Source: Moritella dasanensis ArB 0140
GTDB taxonomy: Bacteria > Pseudomonadota > Gammaproteobacteria > Enterobacterales > Moritellaceae
DNA: 64,000 nt
Assembly (NCBI RefSeq): GCF_000276805.1
Contig: NZ_AKXQ01000006.1
Location: 1-64,000 of the forward strand
Direction of reading: 5' to 3'
The position numbers and the translations under genes were made by a program. The stretch's first letter is position 1. Each line of letters begins with the position of its first letter. The notes under the pieces were generated by a model, which did not search any database, had not been told where the DNA came from, and saw nothing but the letters and a program-made list of their open reading frames with translations. This document shows, piece after piece, positions 8,318 through 18,329 of the stretch.

Positions 8318-9079
8318 ATGCAGGATCAACAAGCCGACCCAGAACAAGTACCACAATCAAAACTAAAGTCAGCATTAAAAGGCGCTGCAGCGGCAATGCC
8401 ACTCAGTATTGCGGTGATCCCTTGGGGTATCTTGGCAGGCTCTTATGCCATTGAAGCGGGGTTAGATATGCTCCAAAGCCAAGCAATGTCGGCGATTGTG
8501 TTTGCCGGTGCGGCGCAATTAGTGGCAGTGGGTATGATCAAATCAGGGGTTGGGTTAACCAGTATTTTATTAACGACGCTGCTCATTACTTCACGCCATT
8601 TCTTATACGGCATGGCCATGCGTCAGCAAATGAGCCCCCTGCCCTTACGCTGGCGACTGACATTAGGTTTTTTACTCACCGATGAGTTATTTGCCGTATG
8701 CAGCGAAACCAAACAGCACAAGTTTGACCGCTGGTTTGCTTTTGGCGGTGGCTTTAGTTTCTATCTCATTTGGAACATTGCCTCTGCGGTCGGCATTGTC
8801 GCGGGTCAACAGATCCCCAATTTAGATGAGCTCGGTTTAGACTTTGCCATTGCAGCAACCTTTATTGCGTTAGTCGTGCCAGCGATTAAAACCCCCTCCA
8901 TTCTCGTTAGCGTGTTGGTGTCGTTAGTCATGGCGGTTGTCTGTGAACTATTCCATATACCGGGCGGATTACTTATCGCGGCATTATCAGGGATGACGGC
9001 AGGTATGCTTACGGCTAAGTTCACCAATGAAGCACACCCCAATAAAACCCTATTAACAAGACCGGGAGACGACCTATGA
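8318..9079 (+). CDS. azlC: AzlC-family branched-chain amino acid exporter, large subunit
   Basis: The 253-residue membrane protein (about six to seven helices) is a close fit to the AzlC family, with the signature region PWGILAGSYAIEAGLD ... SAIVFAGAAQLVAVGMI and RHFLYGMAMRQ. AzlC works with the small AzlD subunit, exporting branched-chain amino acids or analogues in Bacillus and E. coli (YgaZ/YgaH). It overlaps azlD by four bases (ATGA), so the two are translationally coupled. A LysR regulator follows on the same strand. Confidence 0.9.
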   Translation: MQDQQADPEQVPQSKLKSALKGAAAAMPLSIAVIPWGILAGSYAIEAGLDMLQSQAMSAIVFAGAAQLVAVGMIKSGVGLTSILLTTLLITSRHFLYGMAMRQQMSPLPLRWRLTLGFLLTDELFAVCSETKQHKFDRWFAFGGGFSFYLIWNIASAVGIVAGQQIPNLDELGLDFAIAATFIALVVPAIKTPSILVSVLVSLVMAVVCELFHIPGGLLIAALSGMTAGMLTAKFTNEAHPNKTLLTRPGDDL

Positions 9080-9378
9080 TCTGGCTAACGATAATATTAA
9101 TGACAGTCATCATCTTTTTCAGTCGCTACATCTTTATCGAACCTAAACTGCCCCTACGTTTAAGTGCTGGCATGGTGAAGTTTTTAAGCTACTCAGCCCC
9201 TGCCGTGCTTACCGCTATTTTAGCGCCTATTGTCTTTTTACAAGACAATACGTTGCACCTAAACCTGGATAACAGTTATTTAATCGGTGCGGTATTTGCG
9301 GTATTGTTGATCTTATTGACCCGCAATACCTTACTCACAGCGGTACTGAGTATGTTGCTGTTTTTCTTGGTTCATTAA
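9076..9378 (+). CDS. azlD: AzlD-family exporter small subunit
   Basis: The 100-residue protein has about four hydrophobic segments and fits AzlD/YgaH, the small partner of AzlC. The motif FSRYIFIEPKLPLRLSAGMVKFLSYSAPAVL is characteristic. Its start overlaps the azlC stop. Substrate is predicted only from the family. Confidence 0.88.
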   Translation: MIWLTIILMTVIIFFSRYIFIEPKLPLRLSAGMVKFLSYSAPAVLTAILAPIVFLQDNTLHLNLDNSYLIGAVFAVLLILLTRNTLLTAVLSMLLFFLVH

Positions 9379-9428
9379 CACTTTTAATTAGATACGTTGT
9401 TTACTAGATAACGTCCAGGGTAACCGTT

Positions 9429-10268
9429 ATGCATGATTTTGATATGAACCTGATTAAGCCGTTTATCAAGGTGTATGAGTTTAACTCCTTCACCAAAGCG
9501 GCTGAATTTTTAGATGTTTCACAGCCAGCGATTAGCGCCTCAATAAAGCGTTTAGAAGACTACCTAGGTTATCAATTATTCATACGCAGCGGCCGTAATT
9601 TAACAACAACAACCAGTGCCCAACAGTTTTACCAACAAGTTGTCAGTGTGATTGACGTCGTCGATAATGCCATCGACACAAAAAAGCAATTTATCGTCAC
9701 AGCACCAGAGAGTATTCTTTTACAATTAATCGGTCTGCCTAATATCCAGCTCATTGAATCTGGAGATACTGAAGACAAGACATTTAACGACTTGCGTATG
9801 CGTACCATTGATTTAGCCATTGATAACATCACTCAAAAAGACAGTAACTTTTGTTTTGAGCTAATCCATACAGAACCCTTAGTGTTGATTTGTTGTCAAA
9901 ATCATCCAGAAATTCAAGGCCAGGTAAGCTTAGAACAGTATCGACAAGCGGGTCATGTAGTAATGAAGCTATTACGTCATAATATGCATGCGGTAGAGTT
10001 TTTTAGTAAGACGACAATACTGCGAGAGCGAGATGTTAAGGTGCAAGTATCTAGCCCAGCAAATTTAATGCTCGCTGTGCAAGGCACTCCTTACATAGCT
10101 GCAATGCCAGCAGGGCTTTCGCACATTGCTAAATCTTTAAATTTACAAGTACTACCATTGCCTTTCGCGATCAGTGATATTGAATACCACATGATTTATC
10201 ACAAGCGCTTCATTAAAGATCCGGTACATAAAAAGCTACGAGAAACATTCAAGGCTAAACTCATTTAG
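9429..10268 (+). CDS. LysR-family transcriptional regulator
   Basis: This 279-residue regulator has an N-terminal winged helix-turn-helix (residues 7-65; FTKAAEFLDVSQPAISASIKRLE) and a shortened C-terminal effector domain, somewhat below the usual 295-310. It lies 50 bases after azlD on the same strand and 130 bases before the alkylsulfatase gene. Either neighbour could be its target; the sequence does not decide. No effector can be named. Confidence 0.85.
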   Translation: MHDFDMNLIKPFIKVYEFNSFTKAAEFLDVSQPAISASIKRLEDYLGYQLFIRSGRNLTTTTSAQQFYQQVVSVIDVVDNAIDTKKQFIVTAPESILLQLIGLPNIQLIESGDTEDKTFNDLRMRTIDLAIDNITQKDSNFCFELIHTEPLVLICCQNHPEIQGQVSLEQYRQAGHVVMKLLRHNMHAVEFFSKTTILRERDVKVQVSSPANLMLAVQGTPYIAAMPAGLSHIAKSLNLQVLPLPFAISDIEYHMIYHKRFIKDPVHKKLRETFKAKLI

Positions 10269-10398
10269 TATAAGCACTGGTTATCATAAGTATATCTCAC
10301 ACCCTATTTTTAATTATACCTAAGTCACTTATAGTTAGCTCATCAAAACGAGGCGATGCATACCGCCTTATCTTATTTTTAATATGAGTGATGACGAT

Positions 10399-12465
10399 AT
10401 GAAGAAGACAACCTTAGCAACTTTAATTTTTTCAATTTCATTTGGCGCTGTTGCAGCACAACATGATCATGAACATTTTAGTGAGATTGGCAATCAAGGT
10501 GGTAAAGCCGCAACCCAAGCAACAATTGACTATAACCAAGATTTCTCTAAAACACTTAACTATAAAGATACCCGCGCTTTTGACAATAATAACCGCGGCT
10601 TGATTGCTGCATTTGATCAAAAAACCGGTGATCTTATTCGTAACAGTTTCGACTTTATTGACCCAAGTGCAGCCAATGCCGATAAAGCGCCCGATTCAGT
10701 GAATCCATCGCTTTGGCGCCAAGCAGTATTGAACCAAGCTGCAACAGGTCTATATGAAGTCGTGCCAGGTAAAATATATCAAGTGCGTGGTGCTGACCTC
10801 GCTTCAATCTCGTTTATCCGCAGTGACAACGGTTGGATCGCATACGACGTATTATTAACAAAAGAGTCAGCGGAGCAATCACTTAAATTCTTCCAAGAAA
10901 ATGTACCTGAAGCAGGCAACTTACCGATTGTCGCCATGATCTACTCACACTCACATGCCGATCACTTTGGTGGTTCTCGCGCAATTAAAGATGCGTTCCC
11001 AAATATAAAAGTATACGGTTCAAAAAACATCACCAAAGAGATTGTTGATGAAAATGTACTTGCAGGTAATGCAATGTCTCGCCGTACGGCATACCAATAT
11101 GGTGCAACATTAAATCGTGATGAACACGGTATTGTTGATGCAGCACTCGCAAAAGGCCTATCAACAGGCGAAATTACTTATGTGCTACCTGACTATGAAC
11201 TAAACCAAAAAGATGAATTTGAAACATTAACCATTGATGGTCTAGAAATGATCTTTATGGATGCATCAGGCACAGAAGCATCATCAGAAATGGTCACTTA
11301 TATTCCAAGTATGAAAACCCTGTGGTCGGCAGAATTAACTTACCAAGGCATGCATAACTTATACACACTACGTGGTGCAAAAGTGCGAGATGGTTTACTT
11401 TGGTCTAAAAAAATCAATGAGATGTTACACACATGGGGTAATGAAACTGAAGTATTGTTCTCTGCTCACTCTGCGCCAGTTTGGGGAAATGAAGAGATCT
11501 CTGATTTCTTAAAAATGCAACGTGATGCCTATGGATTCACTCACAACCAAACGCTTCGCCTAGCCAACGATGGATATGTAATGCAAGATTTAGGTGACAA
11601 GATTTATGATGTAATGCCTCAATCAATTCAAAAGGCATGGTATACCAATGGTTACCACGGTACTTATTCACATAATGCACGCGCCGTTTACAATATGTAT
11701 CTGGGCTACTTTGATATGGTTCCTGCAAACCTTAACCCGCTACCTGTTGCACCACAAGCAGAGAAGTTCGTTGAATACATGGGCGGCAGTGAAGTGATAC
11801 TCAAAAAAGCGCAAGCTGACTTTGAAAAAGGTGAATACCGCTTTGTCGCGACAGTATTGAGTAAAGTGGTCAAAACTGAGCCAAGTAATAAAGATGCACG
11901 TAAACTATTGGCTGACACTTACGAGCAACTTGGTTATCAATCTGAAGGTGCTGGTTGGAGAAACATTTACCTCACTGGTGCTCAAGAATTACGTATAGGT
12001 ACTAAACCAGGTGCACCTAAAACAGCATCAGCAGATGTACTTGCTAACATGACGGTTGAAAATTTATTTGATTACATGGCTGTACGTGTTGATTCATTAA
12101 AAGCACAAAATACCCCATTCACACTGAATGTTGTATTACCGGATTCAAAAGAAACATTTTTTGTCGAGATGTCTAACGGCAACATGAGTAACATTAAAGT
12201 AGATAAAGCACTAGAAGCAGACGCTACTCTTTATGTTAACCGCACCGATGTAACGAAACTGGTATTAAAACAAACAACACTAAAAGCCTTGTTTGAATCA
12301 AAAGAAGCCGGACTTAAAGGTGACAAAACAGTATTAAATAAACTGATGGCCTCTTTAGTCGAGTTTGATGAGAAATTCGAAATTGTGCCTCGCCCAGCGA
12401 AAGGCCAAGAAGTCGATGCCCAGTTATATGAAAAAACGACAGACCATACAGGTCATAAACATTAA
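10399..12465 (+). CDS. Periplasmic alkylsulfatase, SdsA/YjcS type
   Basis: From the ATG at 10399 the protein is 688 residues with a signal peptide (MKKTT..., cut near GAVAA|Q). A start five codons upstream (10384) would put acidic residues before it. The metallo-beta-lactamase motif HSHADH is at residues 184-189 and binds two zinc ions. Later SAHSAPVWG carries another ligand His. The middle dimerisation domain (TNGYHGTYSHNARAVYNMYLGYFD) and the C-terminal SCP2-like domain (from about residue 560) complete the SdsA1 architecture. Such enzymes release sulfate from primary or secondary alkyl sulfates such as SDS. A His-rich N-terminus (HDHEHF) and C-terminus (DHTGHKH) are unusual extras. A terminator follows. 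Confidence 0.92.
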   Translation: MKKTTLATLIFSISFGAVAAQHDHEHFSEIGNQGGKAATQATIDYNQDFSKTLNYKDTRAFDNNNRGLIAAFDQKTGDLIRNSFDFIDPSAANADKAPDSVNPSLWRQAVLNQAATGLYEVVPGKIYQVRGADLASISFIRSDNGWIAYDVLLTKESAEQSLKFFQENVPEAGNLPIVAMIYSHSHADHFGGSRAIKDAFPNIKVYGSKNITKEIVDENVLAGNAMSRRTAYQYGATLNRDEHGIVDAALAKGLSTGEITYVLPDYELNQKDEFETLTIDGLEMIFMDASGTEASSEMVTYIPSMKTLWSAELTYQGMHNLYTLRGAKVRDGLLWSKKINEMLHTWGNETEVLFSAHSAPVWGNEEISDFLKMQRDAYGFTHNQTLRLANDGYVMQDLGDKIYDVMPQSIQKAWYTNGYHGTYSHNARAVYNMYLGYFDMVPANLNPLPVAPQAEKFVEYMGGSEVILKKAQADFEKGEYRFVATVLSKVVKTEPSNKDARKLLADTYEQLGYQSEGAGWRNIYLTGAQELRIGTKPGAPKTASADVLANMTVENLFDYMAVRVDSLKAQNTPFTLNVVLPDSKETFFVEMSNGNMSNIKVDKALEADATLYVNRTDVTKLVLKQTTLKALFESKEAGLKGDKTVLNKLMASLVEFDEKFEIVPRPAKGQEVDAQLYEKTTDHTGHKH

Positions 12466-12513
12466 CCACGTTTATTAGCGTCACGACTAACACCATGACT
12501 AACGTCACTATCC

Positions 12514-12539
12514 AAGCCAGCTTATGCTGGCTTTTTTAG
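12514..12539 (+). terminator. Terminator of the alkylsulfatase gene
   Basis: The eight-bp stem (12514-12521 with 12526-12533) has a TTAT loop, followed by a T run. Confidence 0.9.
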
Positions 12540-12599
12540 CAGTTAAATTTGCACCGTATGCAAAACATTAATGCGACGCTAGCATTAAGACCCTATCTC

Positions 12600-12972
12600 A
12601 TTATGTTTCGAGACATTATCGACGTTAGTTTCATTAATTATGCTTTAACCACACATAAAGTGTAAGTTTAAATAGACAAACGAAACAAACGAAACTAAAA
12701 TGCGACAACTTCGAAACTTAAGTTATCGTATTGACAGCATTAAAGCATTAATATAACGAGTGAAAGTAGATAAATTTCAATCACACGCTATATTTATTAA
12801 AACGTAACCCCTGAATTTCATTTCAGTTACGTTTCGAACTAAAAATCATTAAAACAAGTTGTAAAAGGACGCACGTCATCACGGACCGATAGGCAGTACT
12901 ATCACGTGGTTATTACTTGTTTACATCTTATTTGTTACATATTTATACAAATTATAAAGTTAGGAGAAGACC
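12600..12972 (+). promoter_or_regulatory. glmS upstream region with repeated CGAAAC motifs and a hairpin
   Basis: No gene is visible here. CGAAAC/GTTTCG occurs at 12605, 12681, 12690, 12712 and 12831, twice as a direct repeat (12681-12695). An imperfect hairpin pairs 12800-12807 with 12827-12834 and 12811-12815 with 12822-12826. GTTTCG-type repeats resemble DeoR-family operators, but no such regulator lies adjacent. No glmS ribozyme-like core was recognised. Confidence 0.4.
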
Positions 12973-14805
12973 ATGTGTGGGATTGTTGGTGCAGTAGCGC
13001 AAAGAGATATCGCTGAAATTTTAGTTGAAGGTTTACGTCGTTTAGAATACCGCGGGTATGATTCTGCTGGTGTTGCGATTGTAGATCAAGATAACAACCT
13101 ACAACGTATTCGTAGCTTAGGTAAAGTAAAAGAGCTAGCAGCTGCTGTAGATGTCGAACAACCTATTGGCGGTACTGGTATTGCCCATACACGTTGGGCG
13201 ACACATGGTGTACCTTCGCAAGAAAATGCCCATCCACATGTATCTGGTGACATCGCCGTTGTTCATAACGGTATTATCGAAAACCATGAATCATTGCGCG
13301 CGCTACTACAGCAACGTGGTTATGTATTCCAATCACAAACAGACACTGAAGTTATCGCCCACTTAGTTGAATGGGAACTACGTTCAACGGATAGCCTACT
13401 GGATGCAGTACAAAAAACTGCAACGCAATTAGATGGCGCATACGGCACGGTTGTACTTAACCGCCTAGAACCAGGTAAATTAATTGTCGCGCGTTCAGGC
13501 AGCCCGATTGTGATTGGTTTGGGTGTAGGTGAAAACTTCCTAGCATCAGATCAACTGGCACTACTTAGCGTAACACGCCGCTTCATGTACCTTGAAGAAG
13601 GCGATGTTGCTGAAGTAACGCGCCGCGATGTAAACGTATTTGATATTAACGGTGACGCGGTAACACGTGAAGTAACTGAATCGAACGCTGAACATGATGC
13701 TGCCGATAAAGGTAAATTCCGTCACTACATGCAAAAAGAAATCTTTGAGCAGCCTGTGGCATTAACTAATACAATGGAAGGTCGTCTTTCAGCTAACAGT
13801 GTGATCACTCAAAGTATTGGTGTTAACGCCGCTGAAATCTTACCGAAAGTAGAACACGTGCAAATTATCGCTTGTGGTACTTCTTACAATGCAGGTATGA
13901 CTGCACGTTATTGGTTTGAGTCATTAGCTGGCGTCAGCTGTGATGTCGAAATTGCCTCTGAATTCCGCTACCGTAAATTTGTAACGCGTCCGAACAGCCT
14001 ACTAATTACCTTGTCACAATCAGGTGAAACAGCAGATACCTTAGCAGCATTACGCCTTGCTAAAGAAAAAGGCTACATGGCGGCAATGACTATTTGTAAC
14101 GTGGCAGGTTCTTCGTTAGTACGTGAGTCTGACTTTGCATTCATGACCCGTGCTGGTACTGAAATTGGCGTGGCATCTACAAAAGCATTCACCACCCAAC
14201 TTTCTGCTTTATTAATGCTAGTGACTGCATTAGGTAAAGAGAAAAAGGTAATTAGCGCAGAGAAAGAAGCAGAGATTGTGACTGCATTACACGCTTTACC
14301 TGCACAAATCGAAACGTCATTATCATTTGATAAAGACATCGAAGCGCTGGCAACAGACTTTGCCGACAAGCAACACACATTATTCTTAGGTCGCGGTGAG
14401 TTCTACCCTATCGCAATGGAAGCTGCGCTTAAACTGAAAGAGATCTCTTACATTCACGCTGAAGCCTATGCTGCTGGTGAATTGAAACACGGTCCGTTAG
14501 CGCTAGTCGATGCTGATATGCCAGTTGTTGTTATCGCACCGACGAATGAATTGCTAGAAAAACTTAAATCGAACATTGAAGAAGTACGTGCACGTGGCGG
14601 CCTACTGTATGTATTCGCTGATGCAGACGCTGGTTTTGTGGAATCAGAAGGCATGAAGATCATTACTATGCCGCACGTAAGTGAAATTACTGCACCAATC
14701 TTCTACACCTTACCAATGCAGTTGCTTTCATACCATGTTGCACTGATTAAAGGTACGGATGTGGATCAGCCACGTAACCTTGCTAAAGCTGTAACGGTTG
14801 AGTAA
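12973..14805 (+). CDS. glmS: Glutamine-fructose-6-phosphate aminotransferase (isomerising)
   Basis: The cytosolic 610-residue enzyme makes glucosamine 6-phosphate, the first committed step to UDP-GlcNAc for peptidoglycan and LPS. The N-terminus MCGIVGAV provides the catalytic Cys (exposed after Met removal) of the glutaminase domain (to about residue 220), with [13 protein letters not shown] and HNGIIENH. Two SIS sugar-isomerase domains follow: [23 protein letters not shown], and the C-terminal KHGPLALVD and [15 protein letters not shown]. Length equals the family norm. A strong Shine-Dalgarno (TAGGAGA) precedes the ATG and a terminator follows. No glmU is adjacent. Confidence 0.98.
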   Translation: MCGIVGAVAQRDIAEILVEGLRRLEYRGYDSAGVAIVDQDNNLQRIRSLGKVKELAAAVDVEQPIGGTGIAHTRWATHGVPSQENAHPHVSGDIAVVHNGIIENHESLRALLQQRGYVFQSQTDTEVIAHLVEWELRSTDSLLDAVQKTATQLDGAYGTVVLNRLEPGKLIVARSGSPIVIGLGVGENFLASDQLALLSVTRRFMYLEEGDVAEVTRRDVNVFDINGDAVTREVTESNAEHDAADKGKFRHYMQKEIFEQPVALTNTMEGRLSANSVITQSIGVNAAEILPKVEHVQIIACGTSYNAGMTARYWFESLAGVSCDVEIASEFRYRKFVTRPNSLLITLSQSGETADTLAALRLAKEKGYMAAMTICNVAGSSLVRESDFAFMTRAGTEIGVASTKAFTTQLSALLMLVTALGKEKKVISAEKEAEIVTALHALPAQIETSLSFDKDIEALATDFADKQHTLFLGRGEFYPIAMEAALKLKEISYIHAEAYAAGELKHGPLALVDADMPVVVIAPTNELLEKLKSNIEEVRARGGLLYVFADADAGFVESEGMKIITMPHVSEITAPIFYTLPMQLLSYHVALIKGTDVDQPRNLAKAVTVE

Positions 14806-14821
14806 TCAATGAATTAAGTTA

Positions 14822-14857
14822 AAAAAAAAGCCTCGATATTTTTCGGGGCTTTTTTTA
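14822..14857 (+). terminator. Terminator of glmS
   Basis: A-rich/GCC stem (14823-14836 with 14843-14856, one G-T pair) followed by T7. Confidence 0.92.
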
Positions 14858-14882
14858 TATGGCTATAAAGTTTACTTCACAG

Positions 14883-14960
14883 CTAACTCAATTATGCCCC
14901 TTTCCTTGTTAGTGCTGTTACTCACTCACAATATGATCATATCGATTTGCCATAAACTTT
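14883..14960. repeat. Dispersed 78-bp repeat, copy 1
   Basis: About 80% identical by eye, without gaps, to 18883-18960 in the same orientation. Both contain the exact 17-mer TGCCCCTTTCCTTGTTA. Together the copies bracket the barrel, hydrolase, AraC and IS-remnant stretch. Confidence 0.8.
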
Positions 14961-15081
14961 CTCATGTGAGGAATGGCATTAAAGCATTACTTCCCTTTTT
15001 TATTTGTAACACGATTGTATAAGGAAGTAATTTATAGTTGATTTAACTATTTTAATAGATTTTATTACATGATTTTACGTG

Positions 15082-15828
15082 TTAGAAGAACACCTTGTAG
15101 TTGAACCAGACAGAAGTGCCTCCAGCCATCTCTGTTTTCCTCGAGTCGCTTTCAATGGTACCGGTTGTATTTTCAAACTTAACTTGTCCCCAGCGTTTGC
15201 CATCAGCAGAGAGTGGCGTAGACACCATTAATGTTGTTTTTACAGTACTAAGCTCTAGATCACCACCGAGGTAAGTAAGCTCAGGGTAGGCTGCGATAAA
15301 TGTACCATCTTCACCGGTTTTCCATACTGCATAAAGCGCAGCAGAACCACCTACAGCACTAGTATCATCTACGCCATACTCGTTAGCGAAATTTTCATCG
15401 AATGCCCCACCAAGAACTGCACCACGTGCAAAGAATGTTAGTGAATCTGATGATGTACGAATCATCGCTATAGCGCCAACAGCTGCACTAGTAAACATCT
15501 CGTTGTTAATCATATCAACTGATGCAGCGATACGCGGTGTTGTCGCACTATCGATATTAAATACATGGAAGTATTGCAGACGGGCATCTTTGTAATTGCC
15601 TTCATTATCCATTGTACTTTCTGCTAACGTCATCGCTGTCTGACCATTGTCAAATCCGTACGATAATGAACCTGTTAATTTAACATCGCCTGAGTTATTA
15701 AACCCAACAATAGCTGTACTGCTTGCTCGTGTCATATCCGAAGCATCAAAATCTTCCTCTTCAGCCATCGCTAGCGGTGCAACCATACTCATGGCCAATG
15801 CTGTACCTATAAGTTTTTTAAAAGTCAT
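15082..15828 (-). CDS. Secreted or outer-membrane barrel-like protein of unknown function
   Basis: The 248-residue protein has a signal peptide (MTFKKLIGTALAMSMVAPLAMA|E). The mature part alternates polar and hydrophobic residues in many short strands and ends in an aromatic residue (NYKVFF), typical of outer-membrane beta-barrels. Strand-like pieces include KLTGSLSYGFDNG and TSVWFNYKVFF. I recognise no named family. It is monocistronic as far as can be seen, with long flanking gaps. Barrel prediction is inference. Confidence 0.6.
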   Translation of the reverse strand: MTFKKLIGTALAMSMVAPLAMAEEEDFDASDMTRASSTAIVGFNNSGDVKLTGSLSYGFDNGQTAMTLAESTMDNEGNYKDARLQYFHVFNIDSATTPRIAASVDMINNEMFTSAAVGAIAMIRTSSDSLTFFARGAVLGGAFDENFANEYGVDDTSAVGGSAALYAVWKTGEDGTFIAAYPELTYLGGDLELSTVKTTLMVSTPLSADGKRWGQVKFENTTGTIESDSRKTEMAGGTSVWFNYKVFF

Positions 15829-16002
15829 AATATTCTCGATGAATAATTTAGTAATTTTTAGAATTAAACTTGCCGATTATTCATCATCACGGGGCAATCA
15901 TAGTAAAACCCTTCATTATAGTGTGATGAAAATAAACTAACGTTTTCAAGGTATGTCCTCTATCAGGCTTACTGTTAGCGGACATTGATAATAAGGATTA
16001 AC

Positions 16003-17220
16003 TTATTTCATATCTTTTATGAAACCGCGAATGTAACCAGCAACATTGTGTTTTTCAACACGGTTACTGAACCATACAGCTACTGTGTTTTTGTCTGGAG
16101 AAACGTATAAACCTTGGCCACGCATGCCACCTTTATAAAGGTCGCCATCTTTAAATACGGCGTCAAACTGGTAACTACCACCAATTGGCTCATCAGGGAA
16201 CATACCAACGAATCCAGTGTGCGCAGGGCTTACTTTATAAACGCCAGGCTTAACTGATTGTTGAATATGCTTTACCATAGAATCTGGAACGACTTGCTCT
16301 TTAGCTGTCGCTGACCATGAGTCAGTGAATAACATTGCAAAACGTGCCATGTCTTCAACGTTAGAGTTAAATAATCCGTGTGATACTTCATAACCATCTG
16401 GTGTTAATGTGAAGTAAGAGTCACCTGTCATCCCCGCTTTTGCCCAAACTCTTTCTTCAAATATTTCTGAGAAAGTTTTGTTTTCAACTGTTGATGCTAG
16501 TAGCGATAACATTTGAGTATTAGCTGAGCTATATTCAAATGCTTGACCTGGTGCTTTAGCTTTAGGGATATTGATTAATGTTTCGTAATAACCTTTATCT
16601 TTACCTACTTCTGCTAGCATCATTTTTGTGATCCAAGCATCAGGATTAGCACGAACTGAATCATTCTCTTCGTGATCCATGCCTGATTGCATGTTAAGCA
16701 CGTCAATTACAGCAACATCTCCCCAGTCTTTCCCTTCTAAATCAGATATGTAGGTTTTTAGTGGTTTGCTTACGTCGATCTTACCTTCTGCTTCTAACAT
16801 TGCGATGATAAGTCCAGAAATTGGTTTTGCATTACTCATCCAGACATGTTTAGTATTTGCTGGAATGTTGTGTTGCTCAAAAATCACCTTGCCATCTTTC
16901 ACGATCATCATAGAGTTTAAAGATGGATCTTCACCATTAAATAGGTCGTCTAATTTAGTATCATTAAATGTTGCGTTGTATACCAAGTTAGGGTCGATAT
17001 ATGCACGCTCAAGTGGTATTGCAACACCTGATTTTTTTACCGATGCAGTTGGTACGACTTGGTCAAGGTTTTCCCAGTACCAAGATGCTTGTTCGCTTGG
17101 GTACATAAAGCTAATCATACCAAAATCGTCAATGTATTCTTGACGTTGTTCTGTTGTAATAGCGGCAACATTTGCGCTACTTAAGGCTACGACAGCTGCA
17201 ATTAGGGTCTTTTTAAACAT
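16003..17220 (-). CDS. Serine hydrolase of the class C beta-lactamase/esterase superfamily
   Basis: The 405-residue protein has a signal peptide (MFKKTLIAAVVALSSANVAA). The catalytic SxxK is Ser129-Asn-Ala-Lys132 (VWMSNAKPISG), and the Tyr motif is FEYSSANT. Other family segments are DVLNMQSGMDH and VAVWFSNR. Members include beta-lactamases, D-aminopeptidases, esterases and 6-aminohexanoate-dimer hydrolase; a peptidase or esterase is as likely as a beta-lactamase. An AraC regulator lies 137 bases upstream on the same strand and could control it. Substrate is unknown. Confidence 0.85.
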   Translation of the reverse strand: MFKKTLIAAVVALSSANVAAITTEQRQEYIDDFGMISFMYPSEQASWYWENLDQVVPTASVKKSGVAIPLERAYIDPNLVYNATFNDTKLDDLFNGEDPSLNSMMIVKDGKVIFEQHNIPANTKHVWMSNAKPISGLIIAMLEAEGKIDVSKPLKTYISDLEGKDWGDVAVIDVLNMQSGMDHEENDSVRANPDAWITKMMLAEVGKDKGYYETLINIPKAKAPGQAFEYSSANTQMLSLLASTVENKTFSEIFEERVWAKAGMTGDSYFTLTPDGYEVSHGLFNSNVEDMARFAMLFTDSWSATAKEQVVPDSMVKHIQQSVKPGVYKVSPAHTGFVGMFPDEPIGGSYQFDAVFKDGDLYKGGMRGQGLYVSPDKNTVAVWFSNRVEKHNVAGYIRGFIKDMK

Positions 17221-17357
17221 TGGTAACTCCTGATATTAGGGAAACATTTCTCTATGCAGGAAGCTTACGCGGAGGGATAACTGAGTACCCTATCATTTTC
17301 TGACATTAATATTATCAACGGGGTTTATGTTCGCGAGTGTTATGGAAGGGGTAGTGC

Positions 17358-18329
17358 CTATTTGAACTGATTGATATATTGCATCGGGGTTAAGCCTATC
17401 TGCTTTTTCATTGCACGCGTTAGATTTGCAGGTTCAGTGTAATTAAGTTGCTCTGCGACGTCACTGACACTGTAACCCTGTAAAAGAAGTTGCTTAGCTT
17501 TTTTCATTTTTACTGTATTGAAGTAGTCTCTAAAAGTGCCACCTTCATCGGTAAATAATCGTTGAATGGTTCTCTCTGAAAGGCCAAATAAGTGTGATAA
17601 TAAGTCCAAATTGAAGTTTTCCATCCCCCACAATGCGTTAATAACAATTTTGATTTGTTGTAACGCTTTTATCGATAATTTAGGGTTGTCATTAGAAAGC
17701 GGGATTTGCGCGTTATCTAGGTTGTAAGCAACTGGAATATAACTTCTATCCATGCCACACAACACATGGCCCATGTGCGTATTTCTTGCCAGCTGAGAGG
17801 TGTCTGCAATATTGGGTTCTAGAGCAATATAGTCAGGTTTCCAGTGTGTACCTCGGTATTGTTTTAGAAACTTGATGATGCGTGCTGTTGTAAAAAGATG
17901 TGAATGAACAAAACCTCGGTTTGATGCAAGCAAGGCACTTGAATGATAAATTCGCAATTCCTTATTTACATACTCAAGTTCAAATCTAAAATGCGATCCT
18001 TGTAAGTATTGCAATTGAGCTAAGGTGACTAAACAATCTAATAATGTTTCCTTTTGCTCAATGAGTTCCATAAGCTCTGGGTGTATATCTATCATGTCAT
18101 CGGAGCCGCCAAGCATGAAGCCTAAATCAACAGATTTTGTTAATTGAGCGCTAGAATCAAGAATATGGCCCAGAGAGTATGCGGGTAGATAAAGTTTTTT
18201 ATTTTCAAAGTCTTGATCACTAAGTCCTAGGCGTGCGGTAATAATGTTAGGATCACTTCCGTGCTGTTTCATTGCATTTAAAAATGGCAATGCGATAGAC
18301 GCACGGCTTAAGGCATATTTACGTGACAT
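17358..18329 (-). CDS. AraC-family transcriptional regulator
   Basis: The 323-residue regulator has an N-terminal ligand-binding domain of the arabinose-binding-like type seen in OruR/ArgR-like activators (residues about 20-200). The C-terminal double HTH contains LFGLSERTIQRLF and VAEQLNYTEPANLTRAMKKQIGLTPMQY. It is on the same strand as the serine hydrolase downstream. An IS3 transposase remnant runs up to its start codon and may overlap it, so the native promoter may have been replaced. Confidence 0.88.
   Translation of the reverse strand: MSRKYALSRASIALPFLNAMKQHGSDPNIITARLGLSDQDFENKKLYLPAYSLGHILDSSAQLTKSVDLGFMLGGSDDMIDIHPELMELIEQKETLLDCLVTLAQLQYLQGSHFRFELEYVNKELRIYHSSALLASNRGFVHSHLFTTARIIKFLKQYRGTHWKPDYIALEPNIADTSQLARNTHMGHVLCGMDRSYIPVAYNLDNAQIPLSNDNPKLSIKALQQIKIVINALWGMENFNLDLLSHLFGLSERTIQRLFTDEGGTFRDYFNTVKMKKAKQLLLQGYSVSDVAEQLNYTEPANLTRAMKKQIGLTPMQYINQFK

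Noticed and set aside
12600-12972. A glmS ribozyme
   Set aside because: That ribozyme is known from Gram-positive and related groups; no matching pseudoknotted core was recognised here.
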